A model generated the notes under the pieces. That model was not told where the DNA came from, made no database searches, and saw only the letters and a list, made by a program, of their open reading frames with translations. Shown in pieces: positions 1-10,680 of a DNA stretch of 64,000 bases. The first letter of the stretch is position 1. The number at the start of each line of letters is the position of its first letter. Source of the DNA: Hyphomicrobiales bacterium (GTDB lineage Bacteria; Pseudomonadota; Alphaproteobacteria; Rhizobiales; Rhizobiaceae); assembly GCA_900473205.1 (NCBI GenBank), contig UCLB01000004.1, positions 62,001 through 126,000 on the forward strand, given 5' to 3'. The position numbers and the translations under genes were made by a program.

Positions 1-414
1 CCTGCCACATGGTCGTGGGAGCAGCAGAAGGCCAAGGGCGAGGCTGGCGAAGAATGGGGCGGCGTTCGCAACTATCAGGCACGCAACAATATGCGCGCCA
101 TGAAGATTGGCGACAAAGGCTTCTTCTACCACTCCAATGAAGGGCTGGAAGTCGTCGGTATCGTTGAAGTCTGTGAGTTGTCACAGCCGGATTCGACGGC
201 TGAAGGTGATGCGCGCTGGGACTGCGTGCACATCAAGGCCGTTTGCGACATGCCCTCGCCGGTGACGCTGAAGGACGTGAAGGCCAACCCCAAGCTTGCC
301 GAGATGTCTCTCGTCACCTCCATGCGACTTTCCGTGCAGCCGGTGTTGCTGGAGGAATATCTCGAGGTTTGCCGCATGGGCAAGCTCGACAAGCCGCCGC
401 GCTCGCCGGACTGA
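1..414 (+). CDS. EVE-domain protein (5' end cut by window)
   Basis: The reading frame is open from base 1, so the N-terminus lies outside the window. The visible 137 residues include the block GVRNYQARNNMRAMKIGD followed by GFFYHSN, which is characteristic of the EVE domain (bacterial relatives of thymocyte nuclear protein 1). EVE domains are PUA-like folds thought to bind modified bases in nucleic acid; the substrate of this one is not known. The stop at 412-414 lies 5 bases before the next gene's start, so the two genes are probably co-transcribed. The family assignment is fairly sure; the biological role is not. Confidence 0.85.
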   Translation, partial: PATWSWEQQKAKGEAGEEWGGVRNYQARNNMRAMKIGDKGFFYHSNEGLEVVGIVEVCELSQPDSTAEGDARWDCVHIKAVCDMPSPVTLKDVKANPKLAEMSLVTSMRLSVQPVLLEEYLEVCRMGKLDKPPRSPD

Positions 415-419
415 GCCGA

Positions 420-1064
420 TTGAAAACCGATCCGGGCGTCTTCATTCAGGCCAACACCACCATCATGGCCCCGCCACATGTGCCGGAAATCCGGTTGCAT
501 CTGGCAAGCGAAGCGCATGATCTCTGGCTGAAAACGGAAGATGAATTGCAGGAGATCGGCCTGCCACCGCCATTCTGGGCTTTTGCCTGGGCTGGCGGCC
601 AGGGGCTTGCCCGCTATGTTCTCGACCACCCGGATGTGATTGCGGGAAAGCGTGTTGTGGATTTTGCCAGCGGTTCCGGGCTGGTTGCCATCGCCGCCGC
701 CAAGGCGGGCGCTGCAAGCGTGATCGCGGTTGACATCGATCCATGGGCAAAGACTGCGGTTTTGCTGAATGCTGCGGTCAATGATGTGCAGCTTCAGTTC
801 TCAGGCGAGAATATTGTCGGGACTGAGATAGAGGCAGATGTGCTGCTGGCGGGCGATGTGTTTTACGACCGCGCATTTGCAGAGCGCCTGATACCATGGT
901 TCTCTGCTCTGGCGGATCAGGGCGTGTGCGTTCTGGTAGGCGATCCCGGCCGCGCCTATCTGCCCAAAGAACGATTACAGTCCTGCGCCACCTATCAAGT
1001 GCCGGTAACGCGGGTGCTTGAGGACAGCGACGTCAAGAAGACCACTGTCTTGCAATTCGTCTGA
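420..1064 (+). CDS. class I SAM-dependent methyltransferase (ETFB-lysine/nicotinamide methyltransferase-like)
   Basis: This 214-residue protein has a clear SAM-binding motif I, VVDFASGSGLVAIAAA (about residues 79-94), then the acidic motif VIAVDIDPWA. The N-terminal block PPPFWAFAWAGGQGLARY matches the family that includes ETFB lysine methyltransferase and proteins often annotated as nicotinamide N-methyltransferase-like. I chose the TTG at 420 because the residues between it and the ATG at 465 (FIQANT...APPHVPEI) look like conserved family sequence; the ATG would give 199 residues. The substrate is probably a protein lysine, but this is inferred from family resemblance only. Confidence 0.8.
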   Translation: MKTDPGVFIQANTTIMAPPHVPEIRLHLASEAHDLWLKTEDELQEIGLPPPFWAFAWAGGQGLARYVLDHPDVIAGKRVVDFASGSGLVAIAAAKAGAASVIAVDIDPWAKTAVLLNAAVNDVQLQFSGENIVGTEIEADVLLAGDVFYDRAFAERLIPWFSALADQGVCVLVGDPGRAYLPKERLQSCATYQVPVTRVLEDSDVKKTTVLQFV

Positions 1065-1071
1065 GCCTTTC

Positions 1072-1437
1072 TTAAGGGCGGATGACACAAGCGCCTGCTT
1101 CATAAGAGCACTCGGCACCCGCTGTCTTCCTGTTGACGTGAATGATGCGAGGTCTCACCGGTTCACGGGTGGCTGTCCTGCCCCCGTTGCTCCAGCGGTC
1201 CATGGAAAAATAGATCCCGTTACCTCTGTCACGAATTCCGGCTATGCCCCCCGCATATGTGCCAATGCCACCGATATAGGATGGCAGTCCATCTCCGCCA
1301 TAAAAGGAGTGGTCCTGATGCCTATGACCATGTTTATGGTTTGAATATCCATAAGCATCGCCTGCCGCCGCGTTTGAAACACCCGCCACAGAGACAGTAA
1401 TTGCTGCTAGGATGACTGCGATTCGGGTCGATAACAT
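1072..1437 (-). CDS. small secreted histidine/glycine-rich protein
   Basis: I do not recognise a named family. The 121-residue product begins with a typical Sec signal peptide (about residues 1-25, cleavage near AAAGDA). It continues with a His-rich stretch (HKHGHRHQDH), a glycine-rich middle and a basic C-terminus with two cysteines (CSYEAGAC). I chose the ATG at 1435-1437 because a good ribosome site (GGAG) lies about 9 bases upstream and the signal peptide begins there; a longer frame upstream looks non-coding. It is divergent from sdhC and shares the intergenic region with it. The His-rich stretch suggests metal binding, which is a guess. It is convergent with the methyltransferase gene. 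Confidence 0.6.
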   Translation of the reverse strand: MLSTRIAVILAAITVSVAGVSNAAAGDAYGYSNHKHGHRHQDHSFYGGDGLPSYIGGIGTYAGGIAGIRDRGNGIYFSMDRWSNGGRTATREPVRPRIIHVNRKTAGAECSYEAGACVIRP

Positions 1438-1738
1438 GACGTTTATTCTCCGGATTTTATAGGCTAGCGCAACGCGTAAAGCGTCATAAATATTTACGTA
1501 AACGTAAGAAAAATTCTGCTCCAGCAATTGGAAACGCTGAATATTTTATTTTTGATCCAGAAAATTTGGAAGATTCTTCAATACACAATCGATTAAATTC
1601 GATTCGACAGTCAATTGTGCTTGTGGTGATGGCCGCGTGCGATTAAAGGTCGCGCTTGGTGCAATGCACATTCCTTCGTCATGTGCGTTGTTTGGGGGCG
1701 CCCGCAATTCGGGACGCAGGAAACGCCGTGAGGTCCAT
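1438..1738. other. divergent intergenic region upstream of sdhC
   Basis: This AT-rich gap of 301 bases separates the secreted protein gene (minus) from sdhC (plus). It holds a palindrome at 1493-1508, a near-palindrome ATCGATTAAATTCGAT at 1588-1603, and inverted repeats CACAAT (1584-1589) and ATTGTG (1614-1619) that flank it. I see no convincing gene. It must contain the sdh promoter, but I cannot fix -35/-10 boxes by eye. Confidence 0.5.
1493..1508. promoter_or_regulatory. palindromic operator candidate upstream of sdhC
   Basis: TTTACGTAAACGTAAG is an imperfect palindrome matching 15 of 16 bases of the reverse complement of the site upstream of mdh (7144-7159). The core is TTACGT..ACGTAA. 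It lies 56 bases upstream of the divergent secreted-protein start and about 230 bases upstream of sdhC, so either could be the target. It resembles the palindromes bound by some MerR-family regulators such as LiuR; that link is from memory and unproven. Confidence 0.5.
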
Positions 1739-2131
1739 ATGGCGAATACGACAAACAATCGGCCTTTGTCGCCGCATCTTCAAATCTACAAGCCTATTCC
1801 AACGATGATCGCGTCCATCGTGCATCGTGTTACCGGTGGTGCGCTGTATTTCGGCACATTGCTGGTTGCCTGGTGGCTCATTGCGACGGCATCCGGCGTC
1901 GATGCTTACAGCTGGGTCCAGTCGGCCATGAGCTCGATCATCGGAAAGCTTGTTCTGATCGGCTATACATGGGCGCTGGTCCATCACATGTTGGGTGGCC
2001 TTCGCCATTTCATGTGGGATCTGGGTCACGGCTTCGACAAGCATTTCACCACGAAGATGGCCAAGGCGTCCTTCGTGGCTTCGATCTGTCTGACCGCGCT
2101 GATCTGGGTCATCGCCCTGATCGTGCGCTGA
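1739..2131 (+). CDS. sdhC: succinate dehydrogenase cytochrome b556 subunit
   Basis: One of two membrane anchors of complex II; with SdhD it binds heme b and ubiquinone in the inner membrane. The 130-residue protein has the family hallmark SIVHRVTG (about residues 26-33), three membrane spans and the heme-ligand region LVHHMLGGLRHFMWD (about 80-94). The ATG at 1739 has a GAGG ribosome site just upstream; a longer reading frame to 1637 would add a charged, unlikely leader. It is first in the sdhCDAB operon, 12 bases before sdhD. Confidence 0.95.
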   Translation: MANTTNNRPLSPHLQIYKPIPTMIASIVHRVTGGALYFGTLLVAWWLIATASGVDAYSWVQSAMSSIIGKLVLIGYTWALVHHMLGGLRHFMWDLGHGFDKHFTTKMAKASFVASICLTALIWVIALIVR

Positions 2132-2143
2132 GGAGATATTACC

Positions 2144-2524
2144 ATGGATATGCGTACACCTCTCAATAAGGTTCGCGGTCTTGGCTCTGCCAAGGAAGGC
2201 ACGGAGCACTTCTGGCGCCAGCGCGTCACGGCGGTTGCAAACGTACCGCTGCTGATCTTCTTCGTCGTCTTCCTCGTCATGTATGGCGGTGCACCCTATG
2301 AACAGGTGACGGCTGCGCTGTCGAACCCGCTGGTTGCGGTGATCATGGTGCTTGTCGTCGTCTCCGGCATCATTCACATGAAGCTCGGCATGCAGGTCAT
2401 CATCGAAGACTATATCCATGCTGAAGTGCCAAAGCTGGTCCTTCTCATGCTCAACACCTTCTTCTCGGTGATCATGGCTGGTCTCTGTCTCTTCGCCGTT
2501 CTGAAAATCGCATTTGCAGGATAA
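2144..2524 (+). CDS. sdhD: succinate dehydrogenase hydrophobic membrane anchor subunit
   Basis: The second membrane anchor of complex II, 126 residues with three membrane spans. The conserved block [18 protein letters not shown] (about residues 75-92) carries the probable heme-ligand histidine (H78) and the Asp-Tyr pair near the quinone site. A strong GAGGAG ribosome site precedes the ATG. The gene ends 6 bases before sdhA, so the four sdh genes are tightly packed and surely co-transcribed. Confidence 0.95.
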   Translation: MDMRTPLNKVRGLGSAKEGTEHFWRQRVTAVANVPLLIFFVVFLVMYGGAPYEQVTAALSNPLVAVIMVLVVVSGIIHMKLGMQVIIEDYIHAEVPKLVLLMLNTFFSVIMAGLCLFAVLKIAFAG

Positions 2525-2530
2525 TCCGTC

Positions 2531-4375
2531 ATGGCACCCAACAGTTCACCTTCTCAGAACGGCAAGGCCTATACTTACGTCGACCACTCCTATGATGTGA
2601 TCGTCGTTGGTGCCGGTGGCGCGGGTCTTCGCGCGACGCTCGGCATGGCCGAACAGGGCTTCAAGACAGCCTGCATCACCAAGGTTTTCCCGACCCGTTC
2701 GCACACCGTTGCGGCGCAGGGCGGTATTGCCGCCTCGCTCAACAACATGACGCCGGATAGCTGGCAGTGGCACCTTTACGATACCGTCAAGGGTTCCGAC
2801 TGGCTGGGCGACGTGGACGCCATGCAGTACCTCGCCATGGAAGCGCCAAAGGCGGTCTATGAGCTGGAGCATTACGGCGTGCCGTTTTCGCGTAACGCCG
2901 AAGGCAAGATTTACCAGCGCCCATTCGGCGGACACATGCAGAACTACGGTGAAGGCCCGCCGGTGCAGCGCACCTGCGCTGCCGCCGACCGTACCGGCCA
3001 CGCCATTCTGCACACGCTCTATGGCCAGTCGCTGCGCAACAACGCCGAATTCTTCATTGAATATTTCGCGCTCGACCTCATCATGTCCGATGATGGCAGC
3101 CGCTGCACGGGCGTCGTTGCCTGGAACCTCGATGATGGCACCATCCATCGCTTTACCGCCAAGATGGTCGTTCTGGCGACCGGCGGTTACGGCCGTGCCT
3201 ACTTCTCGGCCACATCGGCACATACCTGCACGGGCGATGGCGGCGGCATGGTTGCACGCGCTGGTCTTCCGCTTCAGGACATGGAATTCGTTCAGTTCCA
3301 CCCGACCGGCATCTACGGCGCAGGCTGTCTGATTACCGAGGGTGCGCGCGGTGAGGGCGGTTACCTCGTCAACTCCGAAGGCGAGCGCTTCATGGAGCGT
3401 TATGCGCCATCCGCCAAGGATCTGGCCTCGCGTGACGTCGTCTCGCGCTGCATGACCATGGAAATCCGTGAAGGCCGCGGCGTTGGCAAGAACAAGGACC
3501 ACATCTTCCTGCATCTTGATCACCTCGATCCAGCCATTTTGCACGAGCGTCTGCCGGGCATTTCCGAAAGTGCGAAGATTTTCGCAGGCGTGGACGTAAC
3601 CCGCGAGCCGATCCCGGTTCTGCCGACGGTTCACTACAATATGGGCGGCATTCCCACCAACTATTGGGGTGAAGTACTCAATGCTGATAGCGAAAACCCT
3701 GAGCGTATCCTCCCCGGCCTGATGGCTGTGGGTGAAGCCGGTTGCGCCTCCGTTCACGGTGCGAACCGTCTCGGCTCCAACTCGCTGATCGACCTTGTGG
3801 TCTTTGGCCGTGCTGCCGCTATTCGTGCAGCGGAGGTCATCGATCGTGCGAGCGCTGTTCCGGCGCTCAACGTAGCTGCTTGCGACAAGATCATGGATCG
3901 CTTCGACCGTCTGCGCAACGCCAATGGAAGCACGCCGACTGCCGTTCTGCGCGACAAGATGCAGCGCGCCATGCAGGACGATGCCGCCGTGTTCCGCACG
4001 CAGGAATCGCTGGAAAGCGGTTGCAAGCGCATTTCCGCCATTTGGAAAGAGCTGCCCGACATCAAGGTCACCGACCGCTCCATGGTCTGGAACTCTGATC
4101 TGGTGGAAACGCTGGAACTCGAAAACCTCATGGCCAACGCCATCACGACGGTCTATGGCGCGGAAGCCCGCAAGGAAAGCCGCGGCAGCCATGCTCGCGA
4201 AGACTTCGTGGACGGTCCGTTCGGCGGTCGCGACGACGTGAACTGGCGCAAGCACACGCTGGCCTGGGTCAACGAGCAGGGCGACGTGAAGCTCGATTAC
4301 CGCCCGGTTCACACCGACCTTATCGCTGAGGGCATCGATCTGCAGAAGATCGCGCCCAAAGCTCGCGTCTATTGA
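2531..4375 (+). CDS. sdhA: succinate dehydrogenase flavoprotein subunit
   Basis: The catalytic subunit of complex II; it oxidises succinate to fumarate and passes electrons from covalent FAD to SdhB. The 614-residue length is normal. Visible motifs are the dinucleotide-binding GAGGAGLRA (about residues 26-35), the FAD-histidine context [11 protein letters not shown], the substrate-site loop EFVQFHPTG and the C-terminal [19 protein letters not shown]. The start overlaps no other gene but the ribosome site (GGATAA) lies across the end of sdhD, which suggests translational coupling. Confidence 0.98.
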   Translation: MAPNSSPSQNGKAYTYVDHSYDVIVVGAGGAGLRATLGMAEQGFKTACITKVFPTRSHTVAAQGGIAASLNNMTPDSWQWHLYDTVKGSDWLGDVDAMQYLAMEAPKAVYELEHYGVPFSRNAEGKIYQRPFGGHMQNYGEGPPVQRTCAAADRTGHAILHTLYGQSLRNNAEFFIEYFALDLIMSDDGSRCTGVVAWNLDDGTIHRFTAKMVVLATGGYGRAYFSATSAHTCTGDGGGMVARAGLPLQDMEFVQFHPTGIYGAGCLITEGARGEGGYLVNSEGERFMERYAPSAKDLASRDVVSRCMTMEIREGRGVGKNKDHIFLHLDHLDPAILHERLPGISESAKIFAGVDVTREPIPVLPTVHYNMGGIPTNYWGEVLNADSENPERILPGLMAVGEAGCASVHGANRLGSNSLIDLVVFGRAAAIRAAEVIDRASAVPALNVAACDKIMDRFDRLRNANGSTPTAVLRDKMQRAMQDDAAVFRTQESLESGCKRISAIWKELPDIKVTDRSMVWNSDLVETLELENLMANAITTVYGAEARKESRGSHAREDFVDGPFGGRDDVNWRKHTLAWVNEQGDVKLDYRPVHTDLIAEGIDLQKIAPKARVY

Positions 4376-4392
4376 TTTGAGAGGAATTGGAC

Positions 4393-5172
4393 ATGGTTGA
4401 ACTTGCTCTTCCCAAGAACTCTCAAATGACCGAAGGTAAGGTCTGGCCAAAGCCGGCAGCCGCGAAGAATGTTCGCGAATACCGGATTTACCGCTGGAAC
4501 CCTGATGACGGCCAGAACCCGCGTATCGACACCTATTACATCGATGTCGATGATTGCGGCCCGATGGTTCTCGATGCACTTCTGTATATCAAGAACAATA
4601 TCGACCCGACGCTCACGCTGCGCCGTTCCTGCCGTGAAGGCATTTGCGGTTCCTGCGCCATGAACATCGATGGCACGAACACGCTGGCCTGCACCAAGGG
4701 CATGGAAGAAATCAACGGCACCGTTAAGGTCTACCCGCTGCCGCACATGCCTGTCGTGAAGGACCTCGTTCCCGATCTGTCGAATTTCTATGCGCAGCAT
4801 CGCTCCATCGAACCCTGGCTGAAGACGGTGTCTCCGACGCCAGCCAAGGAATGGAAGCAGAGCCATGACGACCGCCAGAAACTGGATGGTCTCTACGAGT
4901 GCATTCTGTGCGCCTGCTGCTCCACCTCCTGTCCCAGCTACTGGTGGAATGGCGACCGTTATCTCGGTCCAGCCGTTCTGCTGCAGGCCTATCGCTGGCT
5001 GATCGACAGCCGCGACGAAGCCACCGGCGAGCGTCTTGATAACCTCGAAGACCCCTTCCGTCTTTACCGCTGCCATACCATCATGAATTGTGCACAGGCA
5101 TGCCCCAAGGGTCTGAACCCAGCGAAGGCAATTGCTGAAATCAAGAAGATGATGGTCGAGCGCCGCGTGTAA
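4393..5172 (+). CDS. sdhB: succinate dehydrogenase iron-sulfur subunit
   Basis: The electron-transfer subunit, 259 residues. It carries the [2Fe-2S] motif [15 protein letters not shown]...C, the [4Fe-4S] motif [16 protein letters not shown] and the third cluster ligands in [18 protein letters not shown] chose the ATG at 4393 because GAGAGGA ends 7 bases upstream; an in-frame TTG at 4387 would sit too close to that site. It is the last gene of sdhCDAB and is followed by a hairpin. Confidence 0.97.
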   Translation: MVELALPKNSQMTEGKVWPKPAAAKNVREYRIYRWNPDDGQNPRIDTYYIDVDDCGPMVLDALLYIKNNIDPTLTLRRSCREGICGSCAMNIDGTNTLACTKGMEEINGTVKVYPLPHMPVVKDLVPDLSNFYAQHRSIEPWLKTVSPTPAKEWKQSHDDRQKLDGLYECILCACCSTSCPSYWWNGDRYLGPAVLLQAYRWLIDSRDEATGERLDNLEDPFRLYRCHTIMNCAQACPKGLNPAKAIAEIKKMMVERRV

Positions 5173-5197
5173 GTGCCGGTCTCGATTGATGAAAACC

Positions 5198-5228
5198 AAC
5201 AGGCCGCGACTTCCAGTCGTGGCCTGTT
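5198..5228 (+). terminator. hairpin after sdhB
   Basis: Thirteen-base arms (AACAGGCCGCGAC and GTCGTGGCCTGTT, one G-U pair) enclose a 5-base loop 25 bases after the sdhB stop. No strong U tract follows, so this may be a 3'-end stabiliser or a weak or Rho-assisted terminator. Confidence 0.6.
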
Positions 5229-5374
5229 CGATATAAACGACCTGAAATTTTCGGTAAAATTCGACTGAAATTGCAATTATCGCGTCATCGGCTTGTGTTA
5301 GCTAATAGTTTGGTAATAATTCAGCCGTTTTGTGTAGACATGGTCTTGCCGAAGCAGAGAATCGGGAGCTTGAG

Positions 5375-5911
5375 ATGCAATTCAGATATGTGGTGACGGG
5401 TCTTGCGGTCGTAATGAGCCTTGCCGGTTGCCAGCGTACCTCTTACGATTACAACAATAGCGGCCCCAGTGGTAATCCCGGTTATACGCCGCCGCTTCAG
5501 GCCCAGCCGGTGCCCTCCGTTCAGTCCGGCGCCCTGCCGCCGCCAGGTGGTTCTGCACAGTTCCCGACAGCGCCTGCCAATGCCGCACCCGGTGGCACGA
5601 ACGTGGCGTCTGCTGCTCCGGCTGCTGCCATGGATGTCACCAAGGAAGCCATGGTTGGCAACTGGCGCGTGTCCAATGGCGGTGCAAGCTGCGACATGTT
5701 CCTGACGCTCACCAATCTGGGCAGCGGTTCACGCGGCGGTACGCGCGGTTGTGCGGGCGAACTGTCCTCCATGGGTTCATGGGAAGTGTCGAACAAGATG
5801 GTTCAGTTCAAGAACCGTGCAGGCGATACGATCGGTCGCGTCTACAAGACGGGCGACACGCGTTACGATGGCACGACCAACAGCGGTCAGCCACTCAGCC
5901 TCAGCCGATAA
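5375..5911 (+). CDS. omp19: Omp19/Inh-family outer-membrane lipoprotein (protease inhibitor-like)
   Basis: A 178-residue lipoprotein with a short signal ending at the lipobox SLAGC, so Cys19 is the probable lipidated residue. A Pro/Ala-rich linker (about 30-85) follows. The C-terminal domain (about 90-178) has the Inh/Omp19 pattern: [29 protein letters not shown] and a terminal GQPLSLSR, with two cysteines that could form the family disulfide. This matches Brucella Omp19 in layout and length; that protein inhibits host proteases. In a free-living or plant-associated host the role is more likely envelope protection. I chose the ATG at 5375 because the signal peptide and a GGGAG ribosome site fit it. 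Confidence 0.85.
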   Translation: MQFRYVVTGLAVVMSLAGCQRTSYDYNNSGPSGNPGYTPPLQAQPVPSVQSGALPPPGGSAQFPTAPANAAPGGTNVASAAPAAAMDVTKEAMVGNWRVSNGGASCDMFLTLTNLGSGSRGGTRGCAGELSSMGSWEVSNKMVQFKNRAGDTIGRVYKTGDTRYDGTTNSGQPLSLSR

Positions 5912-5960
5912 TTTAGTTGCGCGGGCAGCGGTCAACGTTGCTCGCGTCTGAGGCGCGTTC

Positions 5961-7124
5961 ATGAAGCCATTACCGGACTACAATCACAGCGTCGTTGAGC
6001 AACTTAACGCTTTGACCGCCTCTGGCGAGCTGAAGGCCGACGCCGCACAGATGGATGTGGCCGCCCAACTCGACCGTATTCTGACCGATCTCAAAATCCG
6101 CAAGCCCGCCAAGAAGAAGAGCGCGCTGGGCTGGATGTTCGCCAAAAAAGCCGGACCCGCTGCAACCATCAAAGGTCTCTACGTCGAGGGCAGCGTGGGG
6201 CGCGGCAAGACGATGCTGATGGATATGTTCTTTCAGCTGGCGCCCATCGAAAAGAAGCGGCGCTGCCATTTCCACGAATTCATGGCCGATGTTCACAATC
6301 GTGTGCATGCCCATCGTCAGAAATTGAAGAATGGCGAAACCAAGCAGGCGGACCCTATTCCACCGGTCGCCGCACAGTTGCTGGCCGAGGCGGAACTGCT
6401 GTGTTTCGACGAGTTTTCGGTCACCGATATTGCCGATGCGATGATCCTCGCTCGCCTGTTCACCGAGCTTTTCGCCAATGGCTGCGTGCTGGTGACGACG
6501 TCCAACGTCTTGCCCGACAATCTCTATAAGGACGGGCTCAATCGCAGCCTGTTTCTGCCCTTCGTGGATTTGCTGCAGCAACATGTGCAGGTCGTTACAC
6601 TGACCAGCCCCACCGACTATCGGATGGAAAAGATCAAAAGCCTGCCCGTCTATGTCACGCCGCTGGATGATGCTTCAGACAAGGCCATGGACATGGCATG
6701 GCGTCAGCTGACGGAAGGTCATGCCGTCGCACCGACGGAAATCGCCATGAAGGGCCGGTCGATCCATGTGCCCCGCGCGGCGGGCAGGGTCGCGCGCTTT
6801 TCCTTCTCCGACCTTTGCGAGAAGCCGCTCGGTGCATCGGATTTTCTAGCCATTGCCGACAGGTTCGATACGATCTTTATCGACCACATCCCGTTCCTCA
6901 GCGCCGATAAGCGCAACGAGACGAAGCGTTTCATCATCCTGATCGATGCGCTTTACGATCACACGACAAGACTGTTTGCTTCCGCTGCTGCCATGCCGGA
7001 AGATTTGCTGGGCAAGCGCAAGGGCACGGAAGGCTTCGAGTTTGACCGGACAGCGTCGCGCCTGTTTGAGATGCGAAGCGCAGATTATCTTGCTCTACAC
7101 AATGAGAAACGCCAGGCTGCGTGA
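5961..7124 (+). CDS. zapE: cell division protein ZapE (AFG1-family ATPase)
   Basis: A 387-residue P-loop ATPase. It has the AFG1-type Walker A GSVGRGKT (about residues 77-84), Walker B LLCFDEF (146-152, Asp150-Glu151) and the sensor region VLVTTSNVLPDNLYKDGLNRSLFLPF. In Escherichia coli, ZapE binds FtsZ and acts at the division ring; mitochondrial AFG1 relatives act in protein quality control. It lies 49 bases after the omp19 stop and is followed by a 180-base gap before mdh. In rhizobia this gene commonly sits next to mdh, as here. Confidence 0.9.
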   Translation: MKPLPDYNHSVVEQLNALTASGELKADAAQMDVAAQLDRILTDLKIRKPAKKKSALGWMFAKKAGPAATIKGLYVEGSVGRGKTMLMDMFFQLAPIEKKRRCHFHEFMADVHNRVHAHRQKLKNGETKQADPIPPVAAQLLAEAELLCFDEFSVTDIADAMILARLFTELFANGCVLVTTSNVLPDNLYKDGLNRSLFLPFVDLLQQHVQVVTLTSPTDYRMEKIKSLPVYVTPLDDASDKAMDMAWRQLTEGHAVAPTEIAMKGRSIHVPRAAGRVARFSFSDLCEKPLGASDFLAIADRFDTIFIDHIPFLSADKRNETKRFIILIDALYDHTTRLFASAAAMPEDLLGKRKGTEGFEFDRTASRLFEMRSADYLALHNEKRQAA

Positions 7125-7143
7125 CAGTTTTATAACTTAATAT

Positions 7144-7159
7144 CTTACGTTTACGTAAG
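7144..7159. promoter_or_regulatory. palindromic operator candidate upstream of mdh
   Basis: CTTACGTTTACGTAAG is a palindrome with only the two central bases unpaired. It lies 145 bases upstream of the mdh start in the zapE-mdh gap. It is nearly identical, in reverse complement, to the site upstream of sdhC. A shared regulator of the two TCA operons is the simplest reading. Confidence 0.55.
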
Positions 7160-7232
7160 AATTTTATGATCTAAACGATTGAAAAAACTGAGCTCAAAAG
7201 AATCTGTTGCCATTTCGGGCCAATAAAGCTAA

Positions 7233-8267
<1,035 letters not shown>

Positions 8268-8274
8268 TTGCCTG

Positions 8275-8373
8275 ACGCATCGGCACTGAACCGCAGTCGG
8301 TTTTGTAAGGCACGATGCGTAGATTCAATAGTTTAGAGCGTCCTTCTGCGTTTGAGGACGCGGGGCGCTCTAA
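8275..8373 (+). other. structured mdh-sucC intergenic RNA (hairpins)
   Basis: Two elements fill the gap. ACGCATCG (8275-8282) pairs perfectly with CGATGCGT (8313-8320) around a smaller AACCG/CGGTT hairpin. Downstream, TTAGAG (8333-8338) pairs with CTCTAA (8368-8373) around an inner CGTCCT/AGGACG stem (8339-8344 with 8355-8360). The second ends 24 bases before sucC. Neither has a U tract, so processing, stabilisation or translation control is more likely than termination. Confidence 0.5.
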
Positions 8374-8397
8374 GTGGCTACAAACAGGGATTAATCC

Positions 8398-9585
<1,188 letters not shown>

Positions 9586-9603
9586 TTTGAAGGACCGGAA
9601 ATA

Positions 9604-10506
9604 ATGTCTATTCTCGTAAACAAAGACACGAAGATCCTTGTTCAGGGTCTGACCGGCAAGACCGGCACGTTCCACACCGAACAGGCGCTTGCCTATTACG
9701 GCACGCAGATGGTCGGCGGTATTCACCCGAAGAAGGGTGGCGAAACCTGGACCGGTTCGAAGGGCGAAAGCCTGCCGATCTTCGCTTCCGTTGCCGAAGC
9801 CAAGGAAAAGACCGGTGCAGATGCATCCGTGATCTACGTTCCGCCAGCCGGTGCCGCAGATGCGATCATCGAAGCCATTGATGCGGAAATTCCGTTCATC
9901 ACCTGCATCACCGAAGGCATTCCTGTCATGGACATGGTTCGCGTCAAGGCTCGCCTCGACCGTTCCAGCTCGCGCCTGCTCGGCCCTAACTGCCCAGGCA
10001 TCATGACGCCGGAAGAGTGCAAGATCGGCATCATGCCGGGCTCGATCTTCCGCAAGGGTTCTGTTGGTATTGTGTCGCGCTCCGGCACGCTTACATACGA
10101 AGCTGTGTTCCAGACATCCAACGAAGGCCTCGGCCAGACGACTGCTGTCGGTATCGGCGGCGACCCGGTCAAGGGCACCGAGTTCATCGACGTGCTGGAA
10201 ATGTTCCTCGCTGACGAAGCCACGCAGTCGATCATCATGATCGGCGAAATCGGCGGCGCAGCAGAAGAGGAAGCAGCACAGTTCCTGATCGACGAAGCCA
10301 AGAAGGGCCGTAAGAAGCCAATGGCTGGCTTCATCGCAGGTCGTACCGCTCCAAAGGGCCGCACCATGGGCCACGCCGGCGCTGTTGTTTCCGGCGGTAA
10401 GGGTGATGCGGAATCCAAGATCGCGGCCATGGAAGCGGCTGGCATCAAGGTTTCGCCTTCCCCGGCACGCCTTGGCAAGACGCTGGTCGAAGTCCTCAAG
10501 GGCTGA
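9604..10506 (+). CDS. sucD: succinyl-CoA synthetase alpha subunit
   Basis: The CoA-binding subunit, 300 residues. The N-terminal CoA-binding domain has [16 protein letters not shown] and [20 protein letters not shown]. The phosphorylated active-site histidine is in [16 protein letters not shown] near residue 257. Length and motifs are canonical. It follows sucC closely and is separated from sucA by a strongly structured 174-base gap. Confidence 0.97.
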   Translation: MSILVNKDTKILVQGLTGKTGTFHTEQALAYYGTQMVGGIHPKKGGETWTGSKGESLPIFASVAEAKEKTGADASVIYVPPAGAADAIIEAIDAEIPFITCITEGIPVMDMVRVKARLDRSSSRLLGPNCPGIMTPEECKIGIMPGSIFRKGSVGIVSRSGTLTYEAVFQTSNEGLGQTTAVGIGGDPVKGTEFIDVLEMFLADEATQSIIMIGEIGGAAEEEAAQFLIDEAKKGRKKPMAGFIAGRTAPKGRTMGHAGAVVSGGKGDAESKIAAMEAAGIKVSPSPARLGKTLVEVLKG

Positions 10507-10525
10507 GCTCGCATCAATTTGGCAG

Positions 10526-10671
10526 CGGGCAGGGGTCGGAAACGGCAGCCTGCCCGAAGCCGCAAGAAGAAAGACTGACGCCTGAAGGTGAGAACACCTG
10601 AAAGCGTGAACTAAAGCGGCAGACCGGAAACGGTCATCAACGGGATTGAGGAGGCGGGCGAATACGTCCGC
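10526..10671 (+). other. structured 5' leader of sucA (four hairpins)
   Basis: Four helices lie between sucD and sucA. CGGGCAGG (10526-10533) pairs with CCTGCCCG (10549-10556). ACGC (10578-10581) pairs with GCGT (10604-10607) enclosing AGGTG-AGAA-CACCT (10586-10599). GACCG-GAAA-CGGTC (10622-10635) is a perfect tetraloop hairpin. GCGGGCG-AATA-CGTCCGC (10654-10671) has one G-U pair. The last overlaps the end of the only good Shine-Dalgarno (GAGGAGG, 10648-10654) and lies between it and the sucA ATG. The density and the tetraloops suggest a folded RNA. I do not recognise a named Rfam family. Confidence 0.55.
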
Positions 10672-10680
10672 GAAAACACA

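Noticed and set aside
2546-4579. Long open frame of 677 codons antisense to sdhA
   Set aside because: It lies opposite a certain gene; high GC and codon bias on the coding strand make long antisense frames. The translation has no recognisable domain.
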